The notes: generated by a model not told the origin, from the letters alone. 64,000 nt of DNA from Brienomyrus brachyistius (GCF_023856365.1 NC_064556.1:1130001-1194000), one strand, 5' to 3'. Shown: positions 38,701-49,250, numbered from the stretch's first letter. Numbers and translations are program-made.

Positions 38701-39748
38701 GGCTTCATCACTTGCCTTATCCGGCTGGAGACCATGTTCAGTGAGTGTCTGAATGCCCGCCGACCCAGATCGCCTATGGGCTCGTAAAATGGATGCGCTG
38801 GCGCCAGATAGGGTGACGATGAGGCAGGAGACGTGGAATAATGGCTTTGGGACAGCAGGGTAGTGGGCGGAGGCACGGCAGGAAAACAGGAAGCGACTCG
38901 CACATAAAGCGAGAGTAATCAAAATTCCGTGGTTTCCTACAGAAACCTTCAGAATGATGGACACAGACGCAGACGGAGTCGTTTCTCTCAACTTCTTCCA
39001 GGTTTGTCAGCGATTTCGTGAGCGAAATGACCTTTAATAGCACTGAACTTCACTGACTTTGATTATCAAAAGCAGAAGCTGCGCTTATTGACTATGTCTG
39101 CACTAATAAGCGATTGAATCACATGCAGTGGTATAACGATTGTATAAAATTACAGATCCTGTGACTGGTCACTTATACATAGAACACCTGCATGCTTCCC
39201 AGGATTATTAGTTTAGACTTTTTTAAAACTTTATATTTTTATATAATTTTCATTTGAATCCAGTTTAGTTTTCAGTGTGGCTTTTATTTTAAAGATGCAT
39301 TTCTATTTAGTTTTAAAACATTTTAGTTTAAGTTTTATTAATTGAATTTCTAGAGGTCTCAAAGTATCTGCGACATATGGGACGGATCAGTCTTTTGTTT
39401 TCCACAGAATAGAAAAAAGACAATCTAGGGTAATTCTGCTAATCGGTCGGTAAACCCACCCCCACGCAGAGGTTATCGGCAATATTCGGTATCGGCAACA
39501 TTACACGAAAACATACGTTCCATCTATTACTAACAGCTGTTAAACAAATCAAACTTTAGCTAGATATTGTTTAAAAAATGGTATTGAAAGTATTTGACTT
39601 CTGCTTTTATTTTGTTTGCTTCGGAAGCTGTACTTGTAGTTTTGGTTCAGCCGTAGATTTTTACTTTATTTTTGTATCTGTTGTTGCGCTGCCTGAAACG
39701 TCATTTCTGTCTCTCTTCCAGTGGATCTCGCTGACCATGTTTGCCTGA
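26729..39748 (+). CDS. capn1: Calpain-1-type catalytic subunit, complete, 21 coding exons, 704 aa
   Basis: Cytosolic Ca2+-dependent cysteine protease; works with the small regulatory subunit (capns1) in limited proteolysis. Coding exons: 26729-26980, 28836-28905, 30524-30642, 32062-32195, 32669-32837, 33963-34046, 34150-34235, 34330-34404, 34912-35072, 35160-35320, 35586-35597, 36302-36513, 36990-37029, 37133-37198, 37270-37327, 37569-37633, 37759-37827, 38018-38096, 38624-38740, 38943-39001, 39722-39748. Phases join throughout; the sum is 2115 nt. The triad is Cys110 ([12 protein letters not shown]), His267 (KGHAYSITG) and Asn291 ([11 protein letters not shown]), each five residues before its human CAPN1 counterpart. 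The N-terminus ends GIRWMRP and the C-terminus is WISLTMFA, both CAPN1-like. Human CAPN1 has 714 residues. The ATG at 26729 was chosen by alignment; any leader exon is unseen. All introns are GT-AG except intron 10 (GC donor). Conventional calpains are paralogous; CAPN1 is preferred over CAPN2/8/9. Confidence 0.95.
27036..27935. repeat. ~96-bp minisatellite in capn1 intron 1, about 9 copies
   Basis: Unit contains GAGATGAGACCGCCAGTGAC, CAGGCTTCCTCATCATATGT and CACTCAGTCCGTTTGTTGTT. Copies differ by only a few bases. The array starts about 56 bp after the exon 1 donor. Confidence 0.95.
28264..28646. mobile_element. hAT-type MITE, 383 bp, with 8-bp target duplication
   Basis: Starts TAGAGATGCATCAGTATC and ends AGTATTGATGCATCGCCG (imperfect inverted ends). 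It is flanked by GCTTTCAC at 28256-28263 and 28647-28654. No transposase frame. A related relic lies at about 39360-39510 in capn1 intron 20. Confidence 0.8.
28836..34404 (+). CDS. capn1: capn1 exons 2-8: protease core (PC1/PC2)
   Basis: These exons encode the papain-like core. Exon 2 gives [12 protein letters not shown]. Exon 3 carries the nucleophilic Cys in [12 protein letters not shown]. Exon 4 starts [18 protein letters not shown]. Exon 5 has [17 protein letters not shown]. Exon 6 carries the His. Exon 7 carries the Asn and the [11 protein letters not shown] block. Nothing essential is missing, so the enzyme should be active. Introns 2 (28906-30523) and 3 (30643-32061) hold a SINE and a possible dispersed repeat and are otherwise unremarkable. 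Confidence 0.93.
29030..29215 (+). mobile_element. tRNA-derived SINE-like repeat in capn1 intron 2
   Basis: Has GTGATCAGAAGGTGGTTGCT plus TCAAGTCCC (B-box region), GAGGCCCTTAACCCCAGCTG, and the 3' tail TTTGGATAAGAACATCTGCA followed by AAATAAATTAATGTAA. This tail is characteristic of fish SINEs. Confidence 0.55.
30255..30425 (+). mobile_element. Possible dispersed repeat in capn1 intron 2
   Basis: Contains CTGGGTTACGATGGGGACAC, GTTCCGATAAACCTAATATG and CCTAACCTAACATCATAGCC, words I associate with an old DNA-transposon-derived vertebrate repeat. Termini were not determined. Confidence 0.35.
33706..33872. mobile_element. Foldback MITE in capn1 intron 5
   Basis: A near-palindrome of about 167 bp. 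The left arm is GGCCTGTACTACGCTGTGGA ... TTATTGGGGTAACTTG ... AGATTTAAGGT and the right arm is its complement (ACCTTAAATCT ... CAAGTTACCCCAATAA ... TATTACAGGCC). Arms are about 58 bp around a short loop. Confidence 0.75.
34912..36513 (+). CDS. capn1: capn1 exons 9-12: end of PC2 and calpain beta-sandwich domain
   Basis: Exon 9 has [19 protein letters not shown] and [14 protein letters not shown], the start of the C2-like beta-sandwich. Exon 10 has [13 protein letters not shown] and [10 protein letters not shown]. Exon 11 is a 12-base micro-exon encoding VPDE, matching the VPPE micro-exon position in mammalian CAPN1. Exon 12 encodes [16 protein letters not shown] and [20 protein letters not shown]. 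The exon 10 donor is GAG|gcaagc, a GC-AG intron. Exon 12 follows directly on a 38-bp minisatellite. Confidence 0.92.
35955..36290. repeat. 38-bp minisatellite abutting the capn1 exon 12 3' splice site
   Basis: About 9 copies of TACAGGCATTTTACGGAGGC plus TGTGCCGGGTTCCTGCCG. The last unit runs into the polypyrimidine tract and acceptor GCCGATTTCGTTCCCAG of exon 12. The unit's own GTTCCTGCCGTACAG is a recognisable variant of that acceptor. The period is not a multiple of three. Confidence 0.9.
36785..36943. mobile_element. Foldback MITE in capn1 intron 12
   Basis: Inverted repeat: left arm AGGTGGATAGCTCAGGTCCA ... AATCCAGACCAAGAT ... AACCAGCCAGT, right arm ACTGGTTGGCT ... ATCTTGGTCTGGATT ... 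ACTGTCCACCT. It could fold into a long hairpin in the pre-mRNA. Confidence 0.75.
36990..39748 (+). CDS. capn1: capn1 exons 13-21: penta-EF-hand domain
   Basis: Encodes the Ca2+-binding PEF domain that also pairs with the small subunit. Clear EF loops are [14 protein letters not shown] (exons 16-17), [14 protein letters not shown] (exon 18) and [14 protein letters not shown] (exon 20). Exon 19 holds the less canonical loop [18 protein letters not shown]. The ending WISLTMFA and stop at 39746-39748 match conventional calpains. Confidence 0.92.
39360..39515. mobile_element. Relic of the hAT MITE family seen at 28264
   Basis: Shares TTTCCACAGAATAGAAAAA, GGTAATTCTGCTAATCGGTC and CGGCAATATTCGGTATCGGC with the full copy, but lacks intact ends. 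It lies in capn1 intron 20. Confidence 0.5.
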
Positions 39749-40204
39749 AGCAGCAGACACTGCCAGCTGTGCTTCTATTACAATGTGCCTGCGCCTTTAT
39801 TTCATTGCTCTCTGTTGCCGAGGTCCTTGGACGTTTGTAGCCTTACTTGTGTGCATCTCCCAGCATGTTTACAGGCTATTAGTGCATGTGCCAAAAGGCC
39901 TGTAATTGACAGAGCGCAGTCCACACCTCTGTTCTGCCACTTCTTCTTTAGCTATGGGGAAAAAAACCACTCACACCCAGAATGGCGTCTCTGATCAAAC
40001 TGACCACCGATCGCCATCTTTCATCTGAGCAAACTGCTGCTGTCTTGTGGCATTTATGCCTCATAGCGGCTGTATGGATGGGACATCACTATGTTCCACA
40101 TTCTGCTACCAAAGTCGGCCTAATCCAATGAGCTGTATTTTGTTTACATTTTGATACATGGAGGCTTGGGCGTTTCTGCATTTTTTTTGTTATGGATAAT
40201 AGTA

Positions 40205-40210
40205 AATAAA
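40205..40210 (+). terminator. capn1: capn1 polyadenylation signal AATAAA
   Basis: First AATAAA downstream of the capn1 stop (about 460 nt of 3' UTR). It faces the bbs1 signal on the other strand 119 bp away. Confidence 0.6.
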
Positions 40211-40328
40211 CCAAAGATTTTTAGCATTTCTCCAAACCGAGTCCGTAGTTTCCATTGAACTTGAACTTTGTCCTCTGAGTCCATTTTGTCTCTTCAGATG
40301 ATTGTGGCATAGAGCTTCAGTCCACCAT

Positions 40329-40334
40329 TTTATT
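40329..40334 (-). terminator. bbs1: bbs1 polyadenylation signal AATAAA
   Basis: Reads AATAAA on the minus strand about 250 nt past the bbs1 stop. It is the nearest canonical signal. Confidence 0.55.
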
Positions 40335-40582
40335 ACTGACAGGTACATGTAGATAAAAATAGTGTTTTACATAACTGACATTCATATATAAACTATTTAT
40401 ATACATACACATTACACTATATATAATCGTCACAGTAACCGAGTCCATAAAACAATCGTCTACTTGCTCAATCACAGTGCACTCTCTATTCCATGGGACG
40501 ACGACAGCTGTGCAGAGGTGGGATGAAGACACGTCTCTCCATGCAGACCTCCTGTTGGCTCTCAGCTGTCCTTAGAAGCCTC

Positions 40583-43528
40583 TCAGTCGAGAGCGAGGCC
40601 TTCGCTGACGGGCATGTTGATATGGGCGGTCAGGAGCGGGGCGCTGACTCCTTCACGCAGTATAAACACCTGAAAATATTAAAAAAAGATGAACGTACAG
40701 CGCCAACATGTCCAGCCATATTGATTGTGTTCTTCGTAACAGTTCCAAGTACATGACTTAAATCCAATTTGTGCATTGAATCTCTAGAAAGGCGTCTGGT
40801 GTGACTGGAATCTTTATTGCTGGTGGAAATTATTACTGGAGACATGAAGATAATGGACAGCAGGTGTGGAATGTTGTGGTGATGTGTGGTGAAAGCGGCC
40901 CGGGAGCTTACTTTGATGATGTCAGAAATACCTCGATCACTCAGGCACTCCACAAAGGTTTCGAAAGGGTAGTTCAGGCCCGGGACTAGCAGGGGGATCT
41001 GAGAGCGAGAGAGAGAGAGAGAGAGAGAGGAAATGGCCATCAAACCGAAGGCCTGCATGTGCAGATGGGCAGCCGGCTAGCAGCAGGGCTACTGCTGACC
41101 TTAAAGAAGGTGGTCTTCATGCTGTAGAGAGTCTGGTCATACAAGAAGCAGACAGCGAGGTCCATGGCGGGCCTGCAGGCAGCCGTGTTCTGGATGTACA
41201 GCGTCAGCTTGAACGTCGGACCGAGCCCCTGAACCTGCGGATGCAAAGGCGCGGTGAGTCAGCCCGACGGACCAGAGAGCGCGGGTCCCATGGGGCCGGC
41301 CCAGTCGGCGTCCTTACCACGGCGTTCATCTTAAGCGGCTCGGTGAGGCTGGCGGACATGGGGGGCAGGCTGGACTCCAGGGCCTTAACGTAGGCCCGTG
41401 CGGCCGTGAGTCGCAGCCGGATCAGGTCCATCTGGAAGGCTCTGTGCATGGCTGCCAGAACAGAGTAACACTGCTCTTAATGCTGCCCCACAACTACACC
41501 TGTGATGTACAGGAAATGTGCCCTAAACCGGCACTCCCCAATTATTACGGGGGGGGGGGGGGGGGCTGCGTACCTACACCGTTCTCGCGTTCCCTCAGGG
41601 TCTGGTCCACATACAGCTTAGTCTTCTTGGGGACGTTGAGGCGGACGCTCTGAGCCAAGGGGGGGCCGGGGGCCGCGTCTCTGTCGTCAAACACTGCCGT
41701 CCTCTTCAGGATCTTCACGATGAGACCTCCCCCTGGAAGGGAGACGGCATGGTGTCGCTCTGGAGATGGACTGCAGCTGCCCGATTGGCTGCGTGGTTAC
41801 CATGCCGCTAATGTCCCCTCATGCTGCCCTGCTAACTGTGAAGGAACCAGCCCCTCAAACTGCAGCATGTAGTTTCAGACCCACACTTACATATATGCAA
41901 TTCACCCCAACACTGGGATTCAATCTGCTTCCCAAAGTTAATATGGGATGTCCTTTTGCATTACATAATTACTCCTTTGGGGCTATCAGAAGATTACTTG
42001 GACTGGAGTAAATAGCAGACAGTAAGCAGGTAGACTTGCTGAGCTCCGGTACCTTTAGTGGTCATGATGAGAGTGCCGTCTTCTCTGCCATACCTCCCGA
42101 AGCACATGCTGGTCACCACATCCTAGACATACAGAAAATGCCCGTCTTTGTCGATGACTAAAAACATGTCCGCCCTCCGACCAGCGGCCATGTCTCCCTC
42201 GGGTCCTACCGGAGTCTTGATGGTGCTGACGAGGTTCTTGTCCCGGTACAGCTGCACCTGGCAGTTGGCGAGCCCCACCAGAACAGCCTGGAAGCCTCGC
42301 GTGTGGTGGTCCATGGTAGCCATGGTGACCACAGGGGCGGGAAGATTCACCGTCCACAGTTTCTTCCCCTTGACACAAGATGGCAGTATTGGGTCAAATG
42401 ATGAGTTTATGTGTGATTATCGCATCATTTGGTTGTGCTTTAATATTGACAAATTTAATATGACAAATCAGTTTGTTACAAATGATTAGGTAGAATGTAA
42501 GTGTAGATCAAGGACAAAAATACAAAATAAAATAACACAGTACTGTGCAAAAGCCTTAGGCAGTAAAAATTAATGTTTAAACCTATTTGTCTGGGTAGTT
42601 AGTCCATTTTTGCTCGGAATAAACAATACAATTTAGCATGTGCATTTAAAAATGTGCAAATTAAGAATAACACAATAAGAGCTTCTGCTCTTCTCCAAAA
42701 AGTCACTGAAATCTTGCTGGACGGCCAGATGAACGCCGCTCCAGTTCCCAACGCTCTCCTCAGGGCACCTCAGCCATCCTGTGTGTGTTACATTTCACCA
42801 CCAGCTCCCTTAATTAATTTAATTAGTTTAAATAAGTATTTTTTATCGTGCTAGTGGTCAAGTCCAAAAATACTTTATTGGACAGTACTGAGGTGATTTT
42901 ACCCGAAACATTGAAATTGCTAAGCACACACACTTTGACAGGCATGATAACATAGTTTTACACCAGCATGAAGGTCATTTAAATGATCGTTTTCTTCGGC
43001 TGCCTAAGACTTCTGCAAAGTACGGTAAACGAAACGACTGTCAGTAAGAACAGAAGTCCAGGCGTCATCGAAACGGAAGGGATGCAGAGGAACCGTCTGT
43101 GTACCTTCTGCGTGTAGCCGAGCAGCGTTTGCTGGGCGCTGCCCACCACCACGTTCTTGCCGATTCGCACCAGTCCCACAGGGTGGGATGTCAGCTCGAT
43201 GCAGTACCGGGGCCTGGAGGAATCTCTGCAAGCGGCAGAAACGTGTTACAGCACGAAATACGAGGCTAAACAGGGCACAACATCAGCGCAGCCATGGGCT
43301 GATACAGCGTTTCTCAAGCGTATTTGTCCTGGAGACCAGTCATGTCAGGCTTTGGGGCTGCAGAGTCCTGCATATACCACTGCCCCCCCCCCCCCCCCCC
43401 CCCCAGATGCGTATCTGGATGGATGGATAGTAATTCTTTCTTTCTTTCTCTATCTATCTATCATTATTATTGTTGTTATTAAGGGTCCAAAGCACAAAGT
43501 GCTATGGAACCTTATTGCTTTTGTTAGG

Positions 43529-43559
<31 letters not shown>

Positions 43560-46500
43560 CCTGAGACTGAATGCCCAGGAACCCTCTCACGGACCGGCAG
43601 GAACCCTCTCATGGACCTGCACCGGTCCGCAGCCCATAGTTTGAGAAATGCTGGCCTAATATACTCCCCTTGAATTGATGCCATTAGAAGTGCTTGGCCA
43701 TTGACATGTTCCAATGCAAACAAACGAAATCGACAACACAAAAAAAGGCAAATCTGACATCATTCCACACAGAACTCCAGAGAATGACCAGACAAAACTA
43801 CTGGCACCCACAGCTTAATATTTGGTAGCACAACCTTTGGAAAAAACAACTGAAATCAGTTGCTTCCGGTAACCATGAGTTGATTACACCTCTCTACTGA
43901 AAATTTCGTACAAATAAAAATTAGACAAACCAAGACAATTAACTACAAAGTACAATGTCACCAGTAATACTTTCTGGAAGCAAAGGACGGTGACTGTGGC
44001 AAAAAGCTAATAGATGAATGACGGTAGACTGTCACCTCGGCATATTCCGCAGAACACACACCTGCGAAGGATGTAGATGTTACCGTTCCGACAAGCTACC
44101 GTGATGCGAAACTCCACGTCAAACTGGCCTGTGACATCCATCAAGGTGGGAACACTGGGCAGGGACATCTGAGACACCAGGGAAAAGGGGAATAGAGGAA
44201 CAATGTTTCTGAAATGGCGCCTATGGAAGCAGATTTACATGTAAAATAATCATACATAAATCACATTAAATTACAATACTGCTCTAACATTTACGTGCAA
44301 CTAAATGTAAATTTATCTCCACAGGTGTGTGTAATTTTAAACGATGACCAACAGGTGAAGAGGGCATGTTCAAGGACAACCGGGTGTGACAAGAAATTAC
44401 ACGTCAAGGATGCGACTTACCTTGGAGAGGATGGTGAAGGCCTCAGGGTCCAGCACATACACGTCACCGCTCTCTGCACCAATCACCAGGCAGCTGACGG
44501 CGTCCTCTTCTGCCATGTTCTTCTTCAGAGTACTGATGCATGTGATGACCGTCTGGGTGCACAGCGTGGCCGTCTCAGTAAGCGGGCGTGGCCGTCTCAG
44601 TAAGCGGGCGTGGCCGTCCCAGTAAGCGGGCGGGACATCATACAAACATGCTATCTGGCCACATGGGGATTATTTTTAAAACACAATAAAAACCCGCGGA
44701 GAGCTCATTCAGGCCCTGAGGTCACACACCTGTCTGCGGATGGGCTGCTGCTTGTGAATACTGACAAAATTCTCCATGGCCTGTCGCTCCAGCATGAGGA
44801 ACCTGGTGAGAAGGACAAACAGAAACAGCAGAGCGGTTTAGTGTCACAGGGCAACCAACCCGCCTCGTTCAGAACGACACTGATGCAGGGAAACAAGCAC
44901 TTACTTCAAAGATCTGACGGAAAGCGGAATCTCTGCCGTTTCCCTGCAAAGATCCATGGATAAAAATAAAGAGAGTTAAACTCCCAGACGGGGGCAGCTA
45001 ATGAGCCCTGCAGCGGGATAACTGGTCATATCAACAGTACGGGCAGAGAGACCCCAAGGGACAAACGTCGACTCTCCAAGTTAAAAAAGCGATTAAAAAT
45101 GCATGCAGAGCTTCAAACTCTATAATGAGGCAGAGCAGCATTATAATAAGCAGCTGTCTGTCCAAGTCTGTCCCCAGCAGTCTGACAGGCTTTTCAAAGG
45201 CATTAACTTACCTGATTCCCTCCAGCATTTCCTTTAAGGACATCGGATCGATCATATCCTGCAGGAGAAGTACGAGACACTGTAGTTATAGAAACGTTCC
45301 GGTGATTGTCTCCTTTCCCGCCATTCCTGCATCTTCACCACCTCATAGGTGGAGTTCCTGTGTCCCGTTAATGCACCCGCTACACAGAATAATCAGTCTG
45401 CATCAGCAGAACATCAGGCAGCCAGATGGGCAATAAAAGAGGAGGAATTACCTGTTCATTATGCACAGTGATGCTACAAAACACCAACATTAACTCTGCA
45501 GTGAAACTACACTTATGGACAACACTTACGAGGCTGTACTGCAAAAACTTAATTGTCGTGAAAATGCGCAGCATTGCGGAGAGTCACAAACACAAAGACC
45601 CTCTTACTTCCTTCGCTTGGGTCCAGACCTCCTGCTCCAGGGTGTTGACGTCCAGAGACGGCAAGGTGAACTTGAAATAGGGCCGCAGGTTTTTGTAGAT
45701 GTAGATGAAAGGTCCAGACGCGACAGCAATAGCGGGAGTCCGGGGTTCGTGCTGGTCCATCAGGAACGACACGAGTCCCGTGGGAAGGTCCAGCAGCATG
45801 TTCTCGCTCACCAGGCTGGTGCCCTTGTACACCTTCAGCTTCATGTTGGACGCCCCTGTGCCCAGGTCTCCCACCACCAACTGCGACGAGGACATGCTTT
45901 CCTCACTATGAGGTTCATCCTCATGTGCTACGGCTACCCGCCACTGGCCTGACCTGTTGTTGCTCATATCTAAATCTGTGGCTGTGTTCTTAGTCAAAAG
46001 CTGCTCTGTCAGTGTATATGATTGCTGGTCTGTAATCTATGTACCTCACTGCTGTAAGCAGCAGCGGAGTTTACCACCACTCAACGCATGCATTTCTGTG
46101 GGGTTCCTGAGGTTTGGGGGCCCCTGGATGGGGGTAAGGACCCCCAAAGAGACTTTTCTATGGGGGCCCGATAAACACCAAACCTACTCCTGGCTGTCCG
46201 CATGAGAATGCCCCCCCCAGTATCAATGACGTTTATCTTAAATGCGGGTGGATCACCTACAAGCAAAGATGCAATCCATAATGGCGGTGGTCCTCCTACC
46301 TTGTTCTCCCCATCTCCATGGAGATCAGCCAGAGCTGCAAAGACAGGGCATGCAGGTATTCAGGATCATCATAAGAGCCAGGAGTCACCACGCTCACATA
46401 ACGGTTTCTGCATCTGCTCCGTCATTCAGGATCGTCATAAGAGCCAGGAGTCACCACGCTCAAATAACGGTGCCTGCATCTGGTCTGTCATTCAGGATCG

Positions 46501-49001
46501 TCATAAGAGCCAGGAGTCACCACGCTCACATAACGGTGCCTGCATCTGCTCCGTCATTCAGGATCGTCATAAGAGCCAGGAGTCACCACGCTCACATAAC
46601 GGTGCCTGCATCTGGTCTGTCATTCAGGATCGTAATAAGAGCCAGGAGTCACCACGCTCAAATAACGGTGCCTGCATCTGCTCCGTCATTCAGGATCGTC
46701 ATAAAAGCCAGGAGTCACCACGCTCACATAACGGTGCCTGCATCTGCTCCGTCATTCAGGATCGTCATAAGAGCCAGGAGTCACCACGCTCACATAACGG
46801 TGCCTGCATCTGCTCTGTCATTCAGGATCGTCATAAGAGCCAGGAGTCACCACGCTCAAATAACGGTGCCTGCATCTGCTCCGTCATTCAGGATCGTCAT
46901 AAAAGCCAGGAGTCACCACGCTCACATAACGGTCCCTGCATCTGGTCCGTCATTCAGGATCGTCATAAGAGCCAGGAGTCACCACGCTCACATAACGGGT
47001 TCTGCATCTGCTCCGTCATTCAGGATCGTCATAAGAGCCAGGAGTCACCACGCTCACATAACGGTGCCTGCATCTGGTCTGTCATTCAGGATCGTAATAA
47101 GAGCCAGGAGTCACCACGCTCAAATAACGGTGCCTGCATCTGCTCCGTCATTCAGGATCGTCATAAAAGCCAGGAGTCACCATGCTCACATAACGGTGCC
47201 TGCATCTGGTCCGTCATTCAGGATCGTCATAAGAGCCAGGAGTCACCACGCTCAAATAACGGTGCCTGCATCTGCTCCGTCATTCAGGATCGTCATAAAA
47301 GCCAGGAGTCACCACGCTCACATAACGGTGCCTGCATCTGGTCCGTCATTCAGGATCGTCATAAGAGCCAGGAGTCACCACGCTCACATAACGGTGCCTG
47401 CATCTGCTCTGTCATTCAGGATCGTCATAAGAGCCAGGAGTCACCACGCTCAAATAACGGTGCCTGCATCTGCTCCGTCATTCAGGATCGTCATAAAAGC
47501 CAGGAGTCACCACGCTCACATAACGGTCCCTGCATCTGGTCCGTCATTCAGGATCGTCATAAGAGCCAGGAGTCACCACGCTCACATAACGGGTTCTGCA
47601 TCTGCTCCGTCATTCAGGATCGTCATAAGAGCCAGGAGTCACCACGCTCACATAACGGTGCCTGCATCTGGTCTGTCATTCAGGATCGTAATAAGAGCCA
47701 GGAGTCACCACGCTCAAATAACGGTGCCTGCATCTGCTCCGTCATTCAGGATCGTCATAAAAGCCAGGAGTCACCATGCTCACATAACGGTGCCTGCATC
47801 TGGTCCGTCATTCAGGATCGTCATAAGAGCCAGGAGTCACCACGCTCACATAACGGGTTCTGCATCTGCTCCGTCATTCAGGATCGTCATAAGAGCCAGG
47901 AGTCACCACGCTCACATAACGGTGCCTGCATCTGCTCCGTCATTCAGGATCGTCATAAGAGCCAGGAGTCACCACGCTCACATAACGGTGCCTGCATCTG
48001 GTCTGTCATTCAGGATCGTAATAAGAGCCAGGAGTCACCACGCTCAAATAACGGTGCCTGCATCTGCTCCGTCATTCAGGATCGTCATAAAAGCCAGGAG
48101 TCACCACGCTCACATAACGGTGCCTGCATCTGGTCCGTCATTCAGGATCGTCATAAGAGCCAGGAGTCACCACGCTCACATAACGGTGCCTGCATCTGGT
48201 CCGTCATTCAGGATCGTCATAAGAGCCAGGAGTCACCACGCTCACATAACGGTGCCTGCATCTGCTCCGTCATTCAGAATAAAATGTACACCTGAAAATA
48301 ATGCCATTGGAGTAAATGTGTGTAAGGGAGATTAGTAGCGAAAGGGGTCTCTTACCAATACAGGATGCAAAGGTGTAAAGGTTAGCCACTGGATCGTAAT
48401 GTGCATCTAGCCACTTCGAATTGACTTCGCCGCTGAAAAATAAGCACAAGCGGGTGAACCATCCAGGCGCATCTCATCCAGGATGCATCGTCTCCAGGAC
48501 TGTTACAGAGCTCCTACCACTACTTCATTAACCGCAGATCGTATGTCTCATGTCTAGGCAGAGAGAAAAATTAATTCAAATATATTTTAAAATATAAAGA
48601 GAATGTATCTTACATTATATATGTATTTTATTTTATATCTGTTAATGTAAACTCTTAATGCAATGTAATGTAATGTTCCTGCATTTTAAGCGACAGCAGA
48701 TTTATCCCAGTAATGCGATTACATGCAGCTCGGCACGTAACAGCAACGTACTGGGGATTTTAAATGTAGACGAGCATGAATTTCAGATTTACTCCACGAA
48801 CCATACCTTCATTCATAACAAAGGATGAAGGGAACTACGGGAAGCAGAGACGATGTCAGACTGTACGGCTTACGAGCGCGGAAATGCGGCGCCACATACA
48901 CGCAGTTACTGGCTGCTCATGTTCAAGAGGAGCAAACGACCAAGGCAGCCAAAGACGGCGCCTGCTTACCTTTCTTTAGTCTCCGCCACAGTCGTGGCCA
49001 T
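40583..49001 (-). CDS. bbs1: BBS1 (Bardet-Biedl syndrome 1 protein), complete, 17 coding exons, 588 aa
   Basis: BBSome subunit that recruits ARL6/BBS3-GTP and moves membrane cargo in cilia. Exons (minus): 48970-49001, 48356-48432, 46300-46334, 45608-45880, 45212-45258, 44905-44943, 44730-44802, 44421-44552, 44062-44168, 43105-43225, 42210-42368, 42053-42122, 41574-41732, 41318-41451, 41100-41234, 40912-40998, 40583-40669. They sum to 1767 nt in one frame with GT-AG borders. Diagnostic peptides are [17 protein letters not shown] (exon 2), [12 protein letters not shown] (exon 3), [17 protein letters not shown] and [13 protein letters not shown] (exon 4), [12 protein letters not shown] (exon 8), SRDFM-free beta-propeller blades [20 protein letters not shown] (exon 9), and [15 protein letters not shown] (exon 16). 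Exons 2-17 have the same lengths as human BBS1 as I recall them; exon 1 is 15 nt shorter. The Met at human position 390, changed in the common BBS1 allele, is conserved (TLIMTT, exon 12). No defect seen. Confidence 0.97.
41003..41030. repeat. (GA)n run forming the polypyrimidine tract of bbs1 exon 16
   Basis: About 11 GA units lie on the plus strand. In the bbs1 sense this is (TC)n directly before the acceptor at 40999. Confidence 0.9.
42369..44061. other. bbs1 introns 9 and 10, simple repeats only
   Basis: Apart from exon 10 (43105-43225), this holds a poly-C tract (43383-43405), (TCTT)n/(TATC)n near 43435-43462 and (TTA)n at 43531-43558. The rest is unique AT-rich DNA with no recognisable feature. 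Confidence 0.6.
44560..44635. repeat. 22-bp tandem repeat next to the bbs1 exon 8 acceptor
   Basis: Three copies of GGCCGTCTCAGTAAGCGGGC plus GT, starting about 10-15 bp upstream (in bbs1 sense) of exon 8, which ends at 44552 on this map. Confidence 0.85.
46356..48276. repeat. 66-bp minisatellite filling bbs1 intron 2, 29 copies with higher-order structure
   Basis: Unit is CATTCAGGATCGTCATAAGA GCCAGGAGTCACCACGCTCA CATAACGGTGCCTGCATCTG CTCCGT (written in blocks). Variants (CAAATAACGG, GTAATAAG, TAAAAGCC, CATCTGGTC, GGGTTCTG, CCATGCTC) recur in order: units 7-13 repeat as units 16-22, nine units (about 594 bp) apart. Because 66 is divisible by three and no stop falls in two plus-strand frames, two 697-codon open frames result. 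Intron 2 is only 2021 bp, so it is almost all array. Confidence 0.97.
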
Positions 49002-49250
49002 TGCTATTCGCTAGAACTGATTACCCAGAGCTCGTAGCCGCCCAAAATCCTCACATACTCCGTCGGGTTTATTATGAAGCCCCTTCTTTCCTTAGCAACA
49101 CTAATCCCTAACAGGCTTTCCGTTTCTATGGCAGCGCGACCGTAACGAGTGTAACAGTCAAGTCCTTCCCCCTGCGTCGGGGAAACGCAGATCATAACCA
49201 ACGTTCCCATGCCTATGATTGAATGCAAAACTATGTGCATTAATCCTGAA
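49002..49250 (-). promoter_or_regulatory. bbs1: bbs1 upstream region with a possible RFX half-site
   Basis: This lies directly upstream of the bbs1 ATG (49001). AGCAAC at 49094-49099 fits the RGYAAC half of an X-box, the RFX site common in ciliary gene promoters. A full palindromic X-box was not found. The transcription start is unknown. Confidence 0.25.

Noticed and set aside
42123..42209. Extra in-frame coding between bbs1 exons 11 and 12
   Set aside because: The frame runs on from exon 11 but ends in a stop before exon 12; GT-AG borders at 42209 and 42123 give the exact BBS1 join [12 protein letters not shown].
46202..48335. Two overlapping 697-codon open frames on the plus strand
   Set aside because: Both are translations of the 66-bp minisatellite inside bbs1 intron 2; the period is divisible by three, there is no independent start context, domain or splice structure, and two frames cannot both be conserved proteins.
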